The notes: generated from the letters alone by a model not told the origin. 64,000 nt of DNA from Synechococcus sp. CC9605 (GCF_000012625.1 NC_007516.1:1984001-2048000), one strand, 5' to 3'; numbered from the stretch's first letter, positions 41,110 through 50,273 are shown. Numbers and translations: made by a program.

Positions 41110-41824
41110 CCGCAGGCTCAAATGACTTCTTTGGCAGACTGACTGGTATGGAATCTAAATCTTCCTCATAGAGCGAGCACGTTATCTCTGCCTCTGGAGC
41201 CATCAAGCGCTTCACCAAAATCGCAAAAGGACTGTAAAGATCATTTCTCGAAAGGCCAATATCTCCATATCTAAACACCCAAGGCGCAATACGTGTTGAA
41301 AATTTTCTTGCGAGAACTTGTGGGCTTCTTGAGGCACGCTGATAAATCGATGTCACAAGCGAGCCATTCGGGGCAATAATCATTTGCCCGTGCGTTGACA
41401 TGACGTCGAAAGACTTCAAAACAGATGCTCGCCTAGACTCCGAATCCATATGATCAAGAAGAATATGACCAGCGTTGCTGGCACAACGGTCAAAAAAAGG
41501 CAATATTTTTCCAAGATGCGAACTTGCTGTCGTGATACTAGGAATCCTCAAATAGCCCTGAATAATGAAGACATCCAAGGGGTTTTCATGATTATAGATA
41601 TGAACATATCCTCTCGCTGGTACCGACCAATCAAAATTGGACTTGACAACAACATTTACACCCAAAGATTTTAATAGTTGACGTGAAAAAACTGATGACA
41701 ACAGGGAAGCAGATTTTTTGTAGCCCAGCACCAGCAACGGGAGCTGAGCCAAATAAGCAAGATACGCACTAAGAAGCAAAAAAAGACGTGCAAACAACCT
41801 ACTAAAGACAGTGATTAGTCTCAT
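41072..41824 (-). CDS. PlsC-like acyltransferase, AT-rich
   Basis: The protein has 250 residues. An N-terminal membrane segment (LFLLLSAYLAYLAQLPLLVLGY) is followed by a glycerol-phosphate acyltransferase-like domain. The HX4D motif is present as H79-ENPL-D84, and a variant of the second motif appears as PNGSLV. It resembles lysophosphatidate acyltransferases that add an acyl group to lysolipids. Base composition is far more AT-rich than the neighbouring GC-rich genes. The following gene (minus strand, upstream) carries a related but degenerate domain at its C terminus, so the two are paralogs. Confidence 0.72.
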   Translation of the reverse strand: MRLITVFSRLFARLFLLLSAYLAYLAQLPLLVLGYKKSASLLSSVFSRQLLKSLGVNVVVKSNFDWSVPARGYVHIYNHENPLDVFIIQGYLRIPSITTASSHLGKILPFFDRCASNAGHILLDHMDSESRRASVLKSFDVMSTHGQMIIAPNGSLVTSIYQRASRSPQVLARKFSTRIAPWVFRYGDIGLSRNDLYSPFAILVKRLMAPEAEITCSLYEEDLDSIPVSLPKKSFEPAVIDFYCSRKEQC

Positions 41825-41855
41825 ACAATCGATAAAATTGACACTTTAATCGACA

Positions 41856-43808
41856 TCAACTAAAAAACATCGACTCAACTTTCATCACAAATTCTTCGGC
41901 ATTCATACCTGAAGGACAGTTGATAGCAGACGAACGAGCTCGTCTAGCCCTGACAAGCAAGACCGGCGAAGCGAGACGAGAACAAAAAAGTCTCAAGAAT
42001 TTATCCACAGTGTTAATATTAAAATCAACGCTGTTTTCATAAACAAAAATCCAAGGAACGATCAACAAATTGCATGAACGACAAACGGACCAAAAACTCT
42101 TCACAAGCTCTCGATTATTCGCAGCAAAGGGAATGCAAATTTGCCTACCCCCGACACACAGATCAGTATAAGAATTTATATTCTCATTACTTTCGTCAAT
42201 CGACAGATCAACACCAGAACATCTCTCGAAACGCAAATTTCCTGAATCTGCAAACAAAGTGTTTAGCCCAAAAGAACCCCGAGCAACGAGCAAATCAAAC
42301 CAGCTGGATTGATCATAAACTTGAATAATGTTGAATCCAACACGCTCACAAACCTGACTGTCATCAACAATCACCTGGACGCCAAGGGATCGCAACAGGA
42401 ACGCTGACAGAATTGAAAATAATTTGTCAGCAGAATCACGCCATTTCATCCACACACATACATTCATCAGCGCGAACAAAGCCAGAGCCAAGGTGAGACA
42501 GAAAAGTCGGCAGAAAATTCTCCCTAACAACTGCAAGGCATTAACTGAATTTTCAGGAATTAAGACCGGCAGGCGTGGGCTGGGGGGGAGCTGACGGGCC
42601 TCCGGACCGATTGGGAAGGTGGTGCGGAAGGGGAAGTCCCCATCGAAATTGCCATTCACCTGGGTGGTGAGCACCAGATGGTTATAGAAGCGATAGAACA
42701 GGGCTCGATTGCTAGGCTGAGGATCACACCAAAAGCCGTCGAGAGGTTTCTGATCCGTCAATCCCTCCAGGTTGTAGAAGGTGTGCCCCATCGTCTTGGT
42801 GGGCACCGCATGGAACAGGGCTTGCAGCCCCACGGTGCTATTCACCGTGATCACCCCACGGCAAGTGCGCAGATAGCGGCTGAGGGGGCCATCGTGGAAG
42901 TAGTGCACCCGGCCTGTGACGCCGTATTGCTTAGCAAGCAGACGGATTAAAGAGGCGTAGTTGTTGTAGCCCCGATCCCGGGGATGGTGCTTGAAGGCCA
43001 GGTGGTCGGAGGCGTGCGCATGGCCGGCAAAGGATCGAATCACGTCTTCGATGAAGTCGTGCATGCCCCGGTAAGGCGACCCCATCTGAATCTGGGAATC
43101 ACTGGAGACCTGCAGAACAGCCAGGAAGAACGAGCAGTGTTCAAGCAACCGCTGCTTCACCGATTGTTCCTGCCAGCGGTAAAGCCAGTAGCGCCAGCTT
43201 CCACGCACTTGACACCAGAGAAACCTGGGCGAGGGCTGAAGTTTGTGCTCACCCTCGATGATCGGGTAGCGGGTGAAGGCGTGCTGAATGAACGTCGGGG
43301 CCTTCCAGGCTTTGCGCCAGCGCCAACCGGGATCAAGAACGATGTTCTGGGGCAGCTGGTCGCAGGGGGGCAGCTCCCGATAAAAAATCGCTGGCTTGTT
43401 GAGATTGGAGCGGGCATTGACCCGATCCCGCTCGAGAGTCACATAGTTGGGGCGCAGATAACCCAGCTCAAACACCCAGGCCTCAACCCCAAGGTTGCGT
43501 GCTTCTTCAATGGCGATTCGATGGGGAATGATGAAATCGCCATACATAAAAATGTGGCGAATGCCCCGTTCCTCAATCAGCCGACGCAGGAAGGGACGCC
43601 AGCTGTCCATCCCCTTGCTGTAAGACACACAAACATCGGCCGGGAAGCCGAATTCCCTCAGGGGGAACGCCACCTTGGTCACCGGGATGCCACAGCCCTG
43701 CAGGTAGCGGCAGAAACGAGCAAAGAACAGACCGATGGGGCCCATCAACAGCAGCACAGGCCCGTCGATTCGCACCTGTACGAGAGCTGGCGCCCGTCCC
43801 CTGCCCAA
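41856..43808 (-). CDS. kpsS: KpsS-like capsule Kdo transferase fused to a degenerate acyltransferase domain
   Basis: The protein has up to 650 residues. Residues ~15-415 are a capsule synthesis (KpsS-type) domain: VLLLMGPIGLFFARFCRYL, IFMYGDFIIPHR, FKHHPRDRG (272-280) and VNSTVGLQALFHAVPTKTMG. In E. coli KpsS adds the first Kdo to a phosphatidylglycerol anchor. Residues ~420-650, encoded by AT-rich DNA, contain a membrane segment and a region matching the adjacent PlsC-like protein (FLLRSLGVQVIV versus QLLKSLGVNVVV). Its HX4D position reads Q500-SSWF-D505, so the catalytic His is lost. The TTG start at 43808 is weak; GTG at 43775 is an alternative. Confidence 0.82.
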   Translation of the reverse strand: MGRGRAPALVQVRIDGPVLLLMGPIGLFFARFCRYLQGCGIPVTKVAFPLREFGFPADVCVSYSKGMDSWRPFLRRLIEERGIRHIFMYGDFIIPHRIAIEEARNLGVEAWVFELGYLRPNYVTLERDRVNARSNLNKPAIFYRELPPCDQLPQNIVLDPGWRWRKAWKAPTFIQHAFTRYPIIEGEHKLQPSPRFLWCQVRGSWRYWLYRWQEQSVKQRLLEHCSFFLAVLQVSSDSQIQMGSPYRGMHDFIEDVIRSFAGHAHASDHLAFKHHPRDRGYNNYASLIRLLAKQYGVTGRVHYFHDGPLSRYLRTCRGVITVNSTVGLQALFHAVPTKTMGHTFYNLEGLTDQKPLDGFWCDPQPSNRALFYRFYNHLVLTTQVNGNFDGDFPFRTTFPIGPEARQLPPSPRLPVLIPENSVNALQLLGRIFCRLFCLTLALALFALMNVCVWMKWRDSADKLFSILSAFLLRSLGVQVIVDDSQVCERVGFNIIQVYDQSSWFDLLVARGSFGLNTLFADSGNLRFERCSGVDLSIDESNENINSYTDLCVGGRQICIPFAANNRELVKSFWSVCRSCNLLIVPWIFVYENSVDFNINTVDKFLRLFCSRLASPVLLVRARRARSSAINCPSGMNAEEFVMKVESMFFS

Positions 43809-43848
43809 ACTGCAACCCGCCCATCAATGGACAAAATCCTGACACGGC

Positions 43849-45846
43849 TCAACGGCGCCGAAGCCGTCCCCAGTGGCGGAAGAGGGCCTGCACAAGTGTG
43901 CGCCGCTGCGGAGGAGCGGCACGCCAAGCCACCAGTTCATCGATAGCCTGCTCGGGGGTGATGAACCAGCCGCTGTTTCGGCTGACGTAACGGGGATAGT
44001 CGATCAGGGCGGCATGAACCAGCTCGTCCAAAGAAAGCTGCCGCTGACGACGACCGCAACGCTCGAAGTCGTGGGTCAGACCCCAGCCGGCATAGAACGG
44101 CAGGCCCCAGCAATGCACCTCAAGACCGCGCAGCAACGCCTCAAACCCTGCCAGGGAGGTGAGCACATGCAGTGCATCGATCTGGGTGAACAGCTGCTGG
44201 ATCGACCCCTGGGGCAGCACCTCATCGCAGAGCGCAGCGGCGGCGTCTTCGCCGGCACCGGCACGGCAGAGCCCTGCCACCACATCGGGATGCGGTTTGT
44301 ACACCAGGTAGGCCTCAGGCTCCGCTGCCCGCACCGCTTCCAACAACGCCCTGTTGGTACGCAGCCCGGGGGCGCCGTAGCGGATCGAGGCATCGCTTTC
44401 CACCTGACCGATCACCAACACCACCCGGTGCGCTCCAGCAGGACGAAGCCAAGGTTCCGCCTGCAGGTTGTATTTGGTGATCGCCTCCTGCACCAACCGC
44501 TGACGCAACGCCGCGGCCCGCTGGCATTGGGCCGACGTCCACCGCTGCGTCGCCAGGAGCGATTCCAGATCGCTCGGCCGGGTGGCGTCGTAATAAACGC
44601 CTTGGTGATCCACCACCCAGGACACCGGATCCACCAGATCAGCCCCGAGTCCAACCGAGCGCAGAAAGCCGTCCTCCACCTGCAGCACCGGCAGCTGCCG
44701 CCGCGCCGCAGCCTCAAGCAACCGCGGCTTGGCACGGCGACCCCAGACCACCACAGCATCAACACCTTGGGGAATCCGTCGCCATGGAGCGCGAAAGCGC
44801 AGCTGACTGCCCGCCAGAAAGCGGCGCAGGTTGCGCTGTTTCCAGGGGGTGAAGCCGAAGGCCACACAGCGCCGAGGCTGTTGGGCCTGGAGGCGCCGCT
44901 GCAAGCCGATCGCACCCATCAAGGTTTCGATACGACAGGGCTGATGGAGCTGGGGATCGATGCAGCGGCAGGCTCCCACCAGAACGGCATGCACCAGGGC
45001 CTCCAGACTGGCCCCCTGGCGTCGCCGGGCCGGGGCGTCGCATCGGTCATGGGTCAGCCCCCAGCCGCCGTAAAACGGCATGCCGAAGCAGTGCACCGGG
45101 CGACCCCAAAGCAAAGCCTCAAACCCCATCTGGGAGGTGACCACATAGACCGCCCGTGCCCGCTCGAGCAGACGGGCCGGATGGCCACCGTCCGCACTGA
45201 GACGAACACGGGGGTGAGCCAGATCTTCGGCGGTGAAATGGCCCCTGGAACGCCCGGAGATCACATCCGGATGCACCTTCACCACCACCGTGCAGTCTGG
45301 ATGGTCCTGCAAAGCAGCCTTAAGCATCCGCTGGAAGCAGCTGGCATCCGCCAGGCCAAGTGCAATCGATCGATCCCCTGCGGATTGATCCACCACCAAC
45401 ACGTAGGACTCCTGCGGCGCCTCCGCCTCCCGCGGGGGGTTGACCTTGCTGAGCCGCTGCTCGCACCACAGCCGTTGCAGAGCGCGTGCGCGGTTGGCCT
45501 CAGTCACCGTGATCGGCGCCGCAATCAACTGCTCGATCCGACTCGGGGCCGTTGCATCGAAATGCACCCCCAGCTCATCCACCAGCAGAGCGAGCGGTGG
45601 ATGCTCCCGGCCCTTGGCCACCGAGCGAAGGAGACCGTCCTCGAGGTGCCACACCGGTAGATCCCACTGTCGAGCCAGTCGCTCGACCCGCAACGCACTG
45701 GGTCGCCGCCCCCAGGCCAACAAAACATCCACATCGCGGCGGCGGCCCGGCACCAAACGGTCCGGTGACAGCAGCTGCGCCAATGTGCGGTGCGCGAGCA
45801 TCCCCCGGGCCGGAACCCCGAGTCGCAGAGCAGCAGGCCTGGTCAT
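43849..45846 (-). CDS. kpsC: KpsC-like dual Kdo transferase for capsule lipid linker
   Basis: The protein has about 665 residues from ATG at 45846 (a GTG at 45876 would add ten). Two tandem copies of the capsule synthesis domain are clear. Copy 1 has HLEDGLLRS, KVHPDVISG and TSQMGFEALLWGRPVHCFG. Copy 2 has QVEDGFLRSVGLG, YKPHPDVVAG and TSLAGFEALLRGLEVHCWG, each followed by MPFYGGWGLTHD or LPFYAGWGLTHD. KpsC is a dual glycosyltransferase that extends the poly-Kdo linker on lysophosphatidylglycerol in ABC-dependent capsules. It lies just upstream of kpsS on the same strand and starts 32 nt from the divergent neuA-like gene. Confidence 0.94.
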   Translation of the reverse strand: MTRPAALRLGVPARGMLAHRTLAQLLSPDRLVPGRRRDVDVLLAWGRRPSALRVERLARQWDLPVWHLEDGLLRSVAKGREHPPLALLVDELGVHFDATAPSRIEQLIAAPITVTEANRARALQRLWCEQRLSKVNPPREAEAPQESYVLVVDQSAGDRSIALGLADASCFQRMLKAALQDHPDCTVVVKVHPDVISGRSRGHFTAEDLAHPRVRLSADGGHPARLLERARAVYVVTSQMGFEALLWGRPVHCFGMPFYGGWGLTHDRCDAPARRRQGASLEALVHAVLVGACRCIDPQLHQPCRIETLMGAIGLQRRLQAQQPRRCVAFGFTPWKQRNLRRFLAGSQLRFRAPWRRIPQGVDAVVVWGRRAKPRLLEAAARRQLPVLQVEDGFLRSVGLGADLVDPVSWVVDHQGVYYDATRPSDLESLLATQRWTSAQCQRAAALRQRLVQEAITKYNLQAEPWLRPAGAHRVVLVIGQVESDASIRYGAPGLRTNRALLEAVRAAEPEAYLVYKPHPDVVAGLCRAGAGEDAAAALCDEVLPQGSIQQLFTQIDALHVLTSLAGFEALLRGLEVHCWGLPFYAGWGLTHDFERCGRRQRQLSLDELVHAALIDYPRYVSRNSGWFITPEQAIDELVAWRAAPPQRRTLVQALFRHWGRLRRR

Positions 45847-45878
45847 CGGGTAAGACAGGTCGCACTGAATCCTCACCG

Positions 45879-46559
45879 ATGGCAGTCCCCCGTGGCGCGC
45901 TGGCCCTGATCCCCGCCCGTGGTGGATCCAAAGGAATTCCAGGCAAAAACCTTCTAACGGTGGGAGGGGTGCCCCTTGTCTGCCGCAGCATCCGTGCAGC
46001 CCTCGCCAGCAACGGCGTGGGGCGGGTGGTGGTGAGCACGGACGACGAAGCCATTGCAGCCGCAGCCGAAACCGAAGGGGCCGAGGTCATCCGGAGGCCG
46101 GCGGAGATCGCCGGCGACACCGCCAGTTCTGAATCGGCGCTGTTGCATGCCCTGGATGTTCTGGAAAAGCAGGGCCCTCTCGAAACCGAGCTGGTGTTCC
46201 TGCAATGCACATCCCCCTTCACGACAGGAGCCCAGATCGATGCCGTGCTGGCCGCACTCCATGGAAGGGGCAGCAACAGCAGCTTCTCTGTCACGCCTTG
46301 GCATGGCTTCCTCTGGCGGGCCGATGGGCGAGGCATCAACCACGACCCTGCGTTGCTCCGCCAACGTCGGCAGGACCTCGAACCAGCTTTTCTGGAAACC
46401 GGCGCGATCTACGCCATGGCCATCACGGCCTTCCGGCGCTGTGGCAGCCGCTTCTGCCCACCAACAAGCCCAGTGGTGCTGCAGGAGGTGGGACCAGAAA
46501 TTGACACGCCCGAGGATCTGGCCCTCTGCCGCAGCATCGCGGCCCAGAAAGGCGAGTAA
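45879..46559 (+). CDS. neuA: CMP-N-acetylneuraminate/nonulosonate cytidylyltransferase
   Basis: The protein has 226 residues. The N-terminal CTP-binding motif IPARGGSKGIPGKN is the NeuA type rather than the KdsB type, so the activated sugar is more likely a nonulosonic acid (neuraminic, legionaminic or pseudaminic) than Kdo. FLQCTSPFTTGAQID and IDTPEDLALC are also conserved. It ends 2 nt before the next gene, heading a plus-strand operon of sugar-acid synthesis and transfer genes. The exact sugar cannot be determined. Confidence 0.92.
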   Translation: MAVPRGALALIPARGGSKGIPGKNLLTVGGVPLVCRSIRAALASNGVGRVVVSTDDEAIAAAAETEGAEVIRRPAEIAGDTASSESALLHALDVLEKQGPLETELVFLQCTSPFTTGAQIDAVLAALHGRGSNSSFSVTPWHGFLWRADGRGINHDPALLRQRRQDLEPAFLETGAIYAMAITAFRRCGSRFCPPTSPVVLQEVGPEIDTPEDLALCRSIAAQKGE

Positions 46560-46561
46560 TT

Positions 46562-47893
46562 TTGCCCAGCAAGGTTTCGGAGTCGATGGCGCCCGCAGAA
46601 TCCAAGCGCCTCGTTGGCCGCAAGATTGCGGCCGTCGCCTGCTTCGACTCCTTCGGCAAGCTGGCGATGACCATGCTGGCGTCCTGCCGGCGGGAGGGTG
46701 CCGATGTCACCTTGCTGCTGCTGGAGCTGAACAACCGGGCCCTCTCCAGGCGGCAACGCCTCGAAATTCGGCGGATCGACCCGAAAATCCGCATCGAAAA
46801 ACACAGCTGGAACGACCTGCGTCAGCTCTGCGGCGCCATGCCGGGGAATGTCGACGCTCTGATCCTGGGCCTGGATGGCCAACGCAGCCGCGATGCGCTG
46901 CTGCAACTGAAAAACATCTGGGTGGATCAGGACCAACGCCCACGCCTGATTGGCGCTTACCCAGGAATCCTGTTCCGCTTCGGCCTCGAGGGAATGATGG
47001 ATCGTTCAGGCGCTGACCTGCTCTGTCTCAACAGTGCAGACGATTTGGCCCTTTACGGCCGTGGCCGCAAGGCCCTGGGCCTTGATAGCAGCAATGCCGT
47101 GGTCACTGGACTGCCGATTCTCTGGCAAACGAAGCCGCGTTCTGAAACACCGGACACCCCCTCGATCGTGTTTTTTGAACAGCCTTCGATTCCGGTGCAC
47201 CCACTGCAGCGCAGGTTCCTCTGTGATCAGATCAAGGAGCTTGCCGAAGCCTGGCCCGATCACCCCGTGATCTTCAAACCCCGAACGTCGAGCATCGAGA
47301 GCACCCTGCATCGACGCCACGGGGAGATGGCCAGCGTGATCGACAAGATGACGCGCGATCAGCCAAATCTGAAACTCAGTTTCAAGCCCGCCACTCGACT
47401 TCTGCGCCAGTGCGGCTGCGCCATCACCGTCTCTTCCACAGCTGCCATGGAATCCATGGCGATGGGAATCAGCACCCGCATTGTCGGTGATCTGGGGGTG
47501 ACCGAAACCCTCGGCAACCATTTTTTCGCCAGTTCGGGCGCCATCGCCAGTTTCGCTGCGATCAAAGCAAACCCCTTCGAGCTTATCCACGACGTTCATT
47601 GGCTCGAACAGCAGGGCTTGCAGCGCGACGGTGAGGATCGCTTCATCACGGCTCTGGTTGACAAGCTGACCAGACCGGCAGCCCCCCTCGGCGTGCTCAA
47701 TCATGGCCCTCTGAGCTGGGGCAGCAGTGCCTGGCAGAAGGCTGCGTTGAAGAACGGAGGCCGGCGGATGCTGAGCAGTGGTGGTGCCCGCTCCAGCCAG
47801 CGCAAACGTCACCGCACCCGTCGCATTGTGCGCAGCCTGCGTGACGGTGTGGTGGGATTCGGTTGGCTCTCCAAGCTGTTGCGGGAACGATGA
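46562..47893 (+). CDS. Putative glycosyltransferase (DUF6716-like), copy 1
   Basis: The protein has 443 residues and no transmembrane segment. It appears to belong to a family of uncharacterised glycosyltransferases found next to neuA/neuB genes. Shared features with the next two genes include an N-terminal strand near VACFDSFGKLAMTML, ALILGLDGQRSRDAL, GADLLCLNS, VIFKPR, and a C-terminal VSSTAAMESMAMGISTRIVGDLG. The layout resembles GT-B polysialyltransferase-like proteins that use CMP-sugars; the donor is inferred from the adjacent neuA and neuB. The basic C-terminal tail (SSQRKRHRTRR) may bind membrane. Its stop overlaps the next start. Confidence 0.7.
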   Translation: MPSKVSESMAPAESKRLVGRKIAAVACFDSFGKLAMTMLASCRREGADVTLLLLELNNRALSRRQRLEIRRIDPKIRIEKHSWNDLRQLCGAMPGNVDALILGLDGQRSRDALLQLKNIWVDQDQRPRLIGAYPGILFRFGLEGMMDRSGADLLCLNSADDLALYGRGRKALGLDSSNAVVTGLPILWQTKPRSETPDTPSIVFFEQPSIPVHPLQRRFLCDQIKELAEAWPDHPVIFKPRTSSIESTLHRRHGEMASVIDKMTRDQPNLKLSFKPATRLLRQCGCAITVSSTAAMESMAMGISTRIVGDLGVTETLGNHFFASSGAIASFAAIKANPFELIHDVHWLEQQGLQRDGEDRFITALVDKLTRPAAPLGVLNHGPLSWGSSAWQKAALKNGGRRMLSSGGARSSQRKRHRTRRIVRSLRDGVVGFGWLSKLLRER

Positions 47894-48918
47894 CGTTCCT
47901 GCTGATCAGCGATGGAGTGCTGGAGCATTCCGCCTGCTGGCTGATGGCGGAAGCGCTGGAGCAACAGGGGCTGCGCTGCATCACGGCAGGGCCTCCGCTG
48001 CAGGGACACCAACCTCTGACCACACCCGCACCTCAGCTGAGCATCGACCTGGCTCAGCTGCCCGCTCACCCTTTGTTGGAGCAGGTCACAGCCATCGGCC
48101 TCTTCCTGCAGAACCCGGACGAGATCCCACGCTTCATCAAGACCTATCAAAACCTCTGCAGGGCAGTCGGACGGATGCCAGCGGCGTTGTTCAGCGGCCC
48201 CCTCGTGCCTTTGGTGGGGGATGCCCTGATTCAGGATCTCAGCCTGCGCCTGGGGTGTGATCTTCTGCTGGTGAGCGGCGAGCACCAACGCCGACAACTC
48301 CGATCGCTCACCTTCAACTGGCCCATAAGCCTTCGTGTTCCCCCTGTGATCTGCACAGGCTTCTGGTTCCCTCAGGACGCACCATGTGCCCCAACCCAGA
48401 AGCCCCTGCTGTTGGCCTTGATCCAGGAGCGGATCCCCACCCATCTGGGAGCCCATGAGCATTTGCTTCGCCAACTCAACAGCTGGGCGCGGCAACGGCC
48501 GAACTGGACCGTGATGGTGCAACACGACCACAGCTGGAGCGCAACGACAACGCTGATGGCCAGCGATGAACCCTTGGCCGACAACCTGTTGGAAGCGGCC
48601 CCTGGCCAACTTCTGCCACTGCTGGGGTCCTGCACCGCCTGCCTCACGGTGAGCTCGCCATGGAGCCTGGCGGCGATGGCCTGGGGCCGGATCCCGATCA
48701 TCGTGGGCGACTACGGCATCCACGATGAACAGAACACAACTGGGTTCTTCGGCTGCGGTGCCATGCATCGCCTTCGAAGCATCCCCCACCTCGATGCCGT
48801 CAGGGAGCTGCCAATGGCGAACCAAGCCTGGCTCGATGGCAATGGCGCCGACATCACCGACGGGCCGCAGCGTCTGGCCAGGGCCCTGAGCGACCTGGCG
48901 CTCCGCGAGGAACCATGA
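47890..48918 (+). CDS. Putative glycosyltransferase (DUF6716-like), copy 2
   Basis: The protein has 342 residues from ATG at 47890, overlapping the previous stop (ATGA). It is the shortest of three tandem paralogs. Shared segments are FLLISDGVLEHSACWLMAEAL, AIGLFLQNPDEIPRF, GCDLLLVSGEHQRRQL, VMVQHDHSW and VSSPWSLAAMAWGRIPIIVGDYG. It is probably a glycosyltransferase of the capsule locus. Tight coupling to both neighbours suggests the three act on the same polymer. Confidence 0.68.
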   Translation: MTFLLISDGVLEHSACWLMAEALEQQGLRCITAGPPLQGHQPLTTPAPQLSIDLAQLPAHPLLEQVTAIGLFLQNPDEIPRFIKTYQNLCRAVGRMPAALFSGPLVPLVGDALIQDLSLRLGCDLLLVSGEHQRRQLRSLTFNWPISLRVPPVICTGFWFPQDAPCAPTQKPLLLALIQERIPTHLGAHEHLLRQLNSWARQRPNWTVMVQHDHSWSATTTLMASDEPLADNLLEAAPGQLLPLLGSCTACLTVSSPWSLAAMAWGRIPIIVGDYGIHDEQNTTGFFGCGAMHRLRSIPHLDAVRELPMANQAWLDGNGADITDGPQRLARALSDLALREEP

Positions 48919-50234
48919 CAGCAACTGCGAGCCAGCCCACGCTCCATGTGCTGCTGATCGCGGACAGCGACAGCCAGCTGCTGGCCTGTGAGGCCCTTTG
49001 CAGTGCTCCGACCGCGCTGAACGTTCATTGGACTTTCAGTGTGATTCCACGGGACGGAACACCCCAGGCTTTGTTGAAACGCCTGGCCGAGCGAGGAACT
49101 CTGCGCCACCAAAGCCTGGCTCGGTTGCTGAGGGATCGGCGGCTGCAGCACTTTGATGCCATCGGCGTTTTCCTGACGGGCAGCAAGATCAACGACATCC
49201 GTCTCGCCCTGCAACGGAATCGCCAGCGCCCCTTGCTGTTCTGTGGGTTCAACGGTGTGGTGCTCGACCACTTCATCGAAGGGGTGAGCTGGCGAATGGG
49301 TTACGACCTGATATGCCTCAGCGGCCCGCGCGATCGGGACGCCCTGGAGCAACTGGTAACCGGAACCCCGTTTGCACAGCAGCGCACCGTGCTGACCGGC
49401 CTGCGGCGCAACGCCCCTTGCACAGACTGCACTCCCTTAGCGGAACGCCCGCGGCGACTGGTGTTTGCCGAACAGGTGATCATGCCCGCGACCAGCAGCG
49501 AACGGGCCCAACTCGTGCGCCTGCTGAGCGATCTGGCCCGACGTTCTCCCAACTGGGACGTGGTGATCAAACCCCGGATCGCCCCCGGCGATGCCACGTT
49601 TCATGATGTCGAGACCCACATCAGCACCACCCTGCAGCAGACCCTGGGGGTGCCTCCCACCAATCTGCGACTGGACTACCGACCACTGCCAGTGCTGTTG
49701 AAGCAGGCCCGGCTGCTGGCCACTCTCTCCTCAACCGCTTTTTTCGACGCCCTCGACTTCGGCTGCCGGGCGATTGCCATCAGTGATTTGGGCCTGCAGC
49801 CGAACTATGGAGGCCACGTTTATGCCGGCAGCGGTGTGTGGCGCTCCCTGGAGGCCATCCCCAACCTGGATGCCCTTGATGCCGAGGGGCCATCCCCGGA
49901 TCCGCGCTGGCTGGAATGGATGGGCTATGGCCAGCAGTTCAGTCCCTCCGCGCTTCTGGAGGCCCTGAACGAACAAAAACACCGGACACCGGAGCCCCCG
50001 CCCAGCCGCATTGGATACCCGGGCAATGCCCAGTCCAGCTTCAACCAGTTGCGCTTGGGAGCCGAAGCCGCCATCGCGAGTGGAGATTGGACCAGTGCTC
50101 GGGAGCTGCTCTGGCAAGCAACCATGATGCGACCGCTGCACCGCGGCGTTGCCCGCCGCCATTGGGCCGTCCGCCAAGCCAATCCGCTGATACGACAGAT
50201 CTCACTGCTGATGTCGTACAGAGATCTGAAGTAA
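48915..50234 (+). CDS. Putative glycosyltransferase (DUF6716-like), copy 3
   Basis: The protein has 439 residues, with its ATG overlapping the previous stop by 4 nt. Paralog segments are LHVLLIADSDSQLLACEAL, AIGVFLTGSKINDIRLAL, GYDLICLSGPRDRDAL, VVIKPR and LSSTAFFDALDFGCRAIAISDLG. A ~60-residue C-terminal addition (ASGDWTSARELLWQATMMRPLHRGVARR) looks like a short TPR-like helical hairpin. It is separated from the neuB fusion by 39 nt. Confidence 0.7.
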   Translation: MTATASQPTLHVLLIADSDSQLLACEALCSAPTALNVHWTFSVIPRDGTPQALLKRLAERGTLRHQSLARLLRDRRLQHFDAIGVFLTGSKINDIRLALQRNRQRPLLFCGFNGVVLDHFIEGVSWRMGYDLICLSGPRDRDALEQLVTGTPFAQQRTVLTGLRRNAPCTDCTPLAERPRRLVFAEQVIMPATSSERAQLVRLLSDLARRSPNWDVVIKPRIAPGDATFHDVETHISTTLQQTLGVPPTNLRLDYRPLPVLLKQARLLATLSSTAFFDALDFGCRAIAISDLGLQPNYGGHVYAGSGVWRSLEAIPNLDALDAEGPSPDPRWLEWMGYGQQFSPSALLEALNEQKHRTPEPPPSRIGYPGNAQSSFNQLRLGAEAAIASGDWTSARELLWQATMMRPLHRGVARRHWAVRQANPLIRQISLLMSYRDLK

Positions 50235-50273
50235 GTTGAATAACGGACTCAACCCAGGCGGCCGAACAGAACG

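Noticed and set aside
45879-46559. Assignment as KdsB (CMP-Kdo synthetase), given the neighbouring Kdo transferases
   Set aside because: The CTP motif IPARGGSKGIPGKN is the NeuA form, and a NeuB homolog follows in the same operon. KdsB proteins have a different motif.
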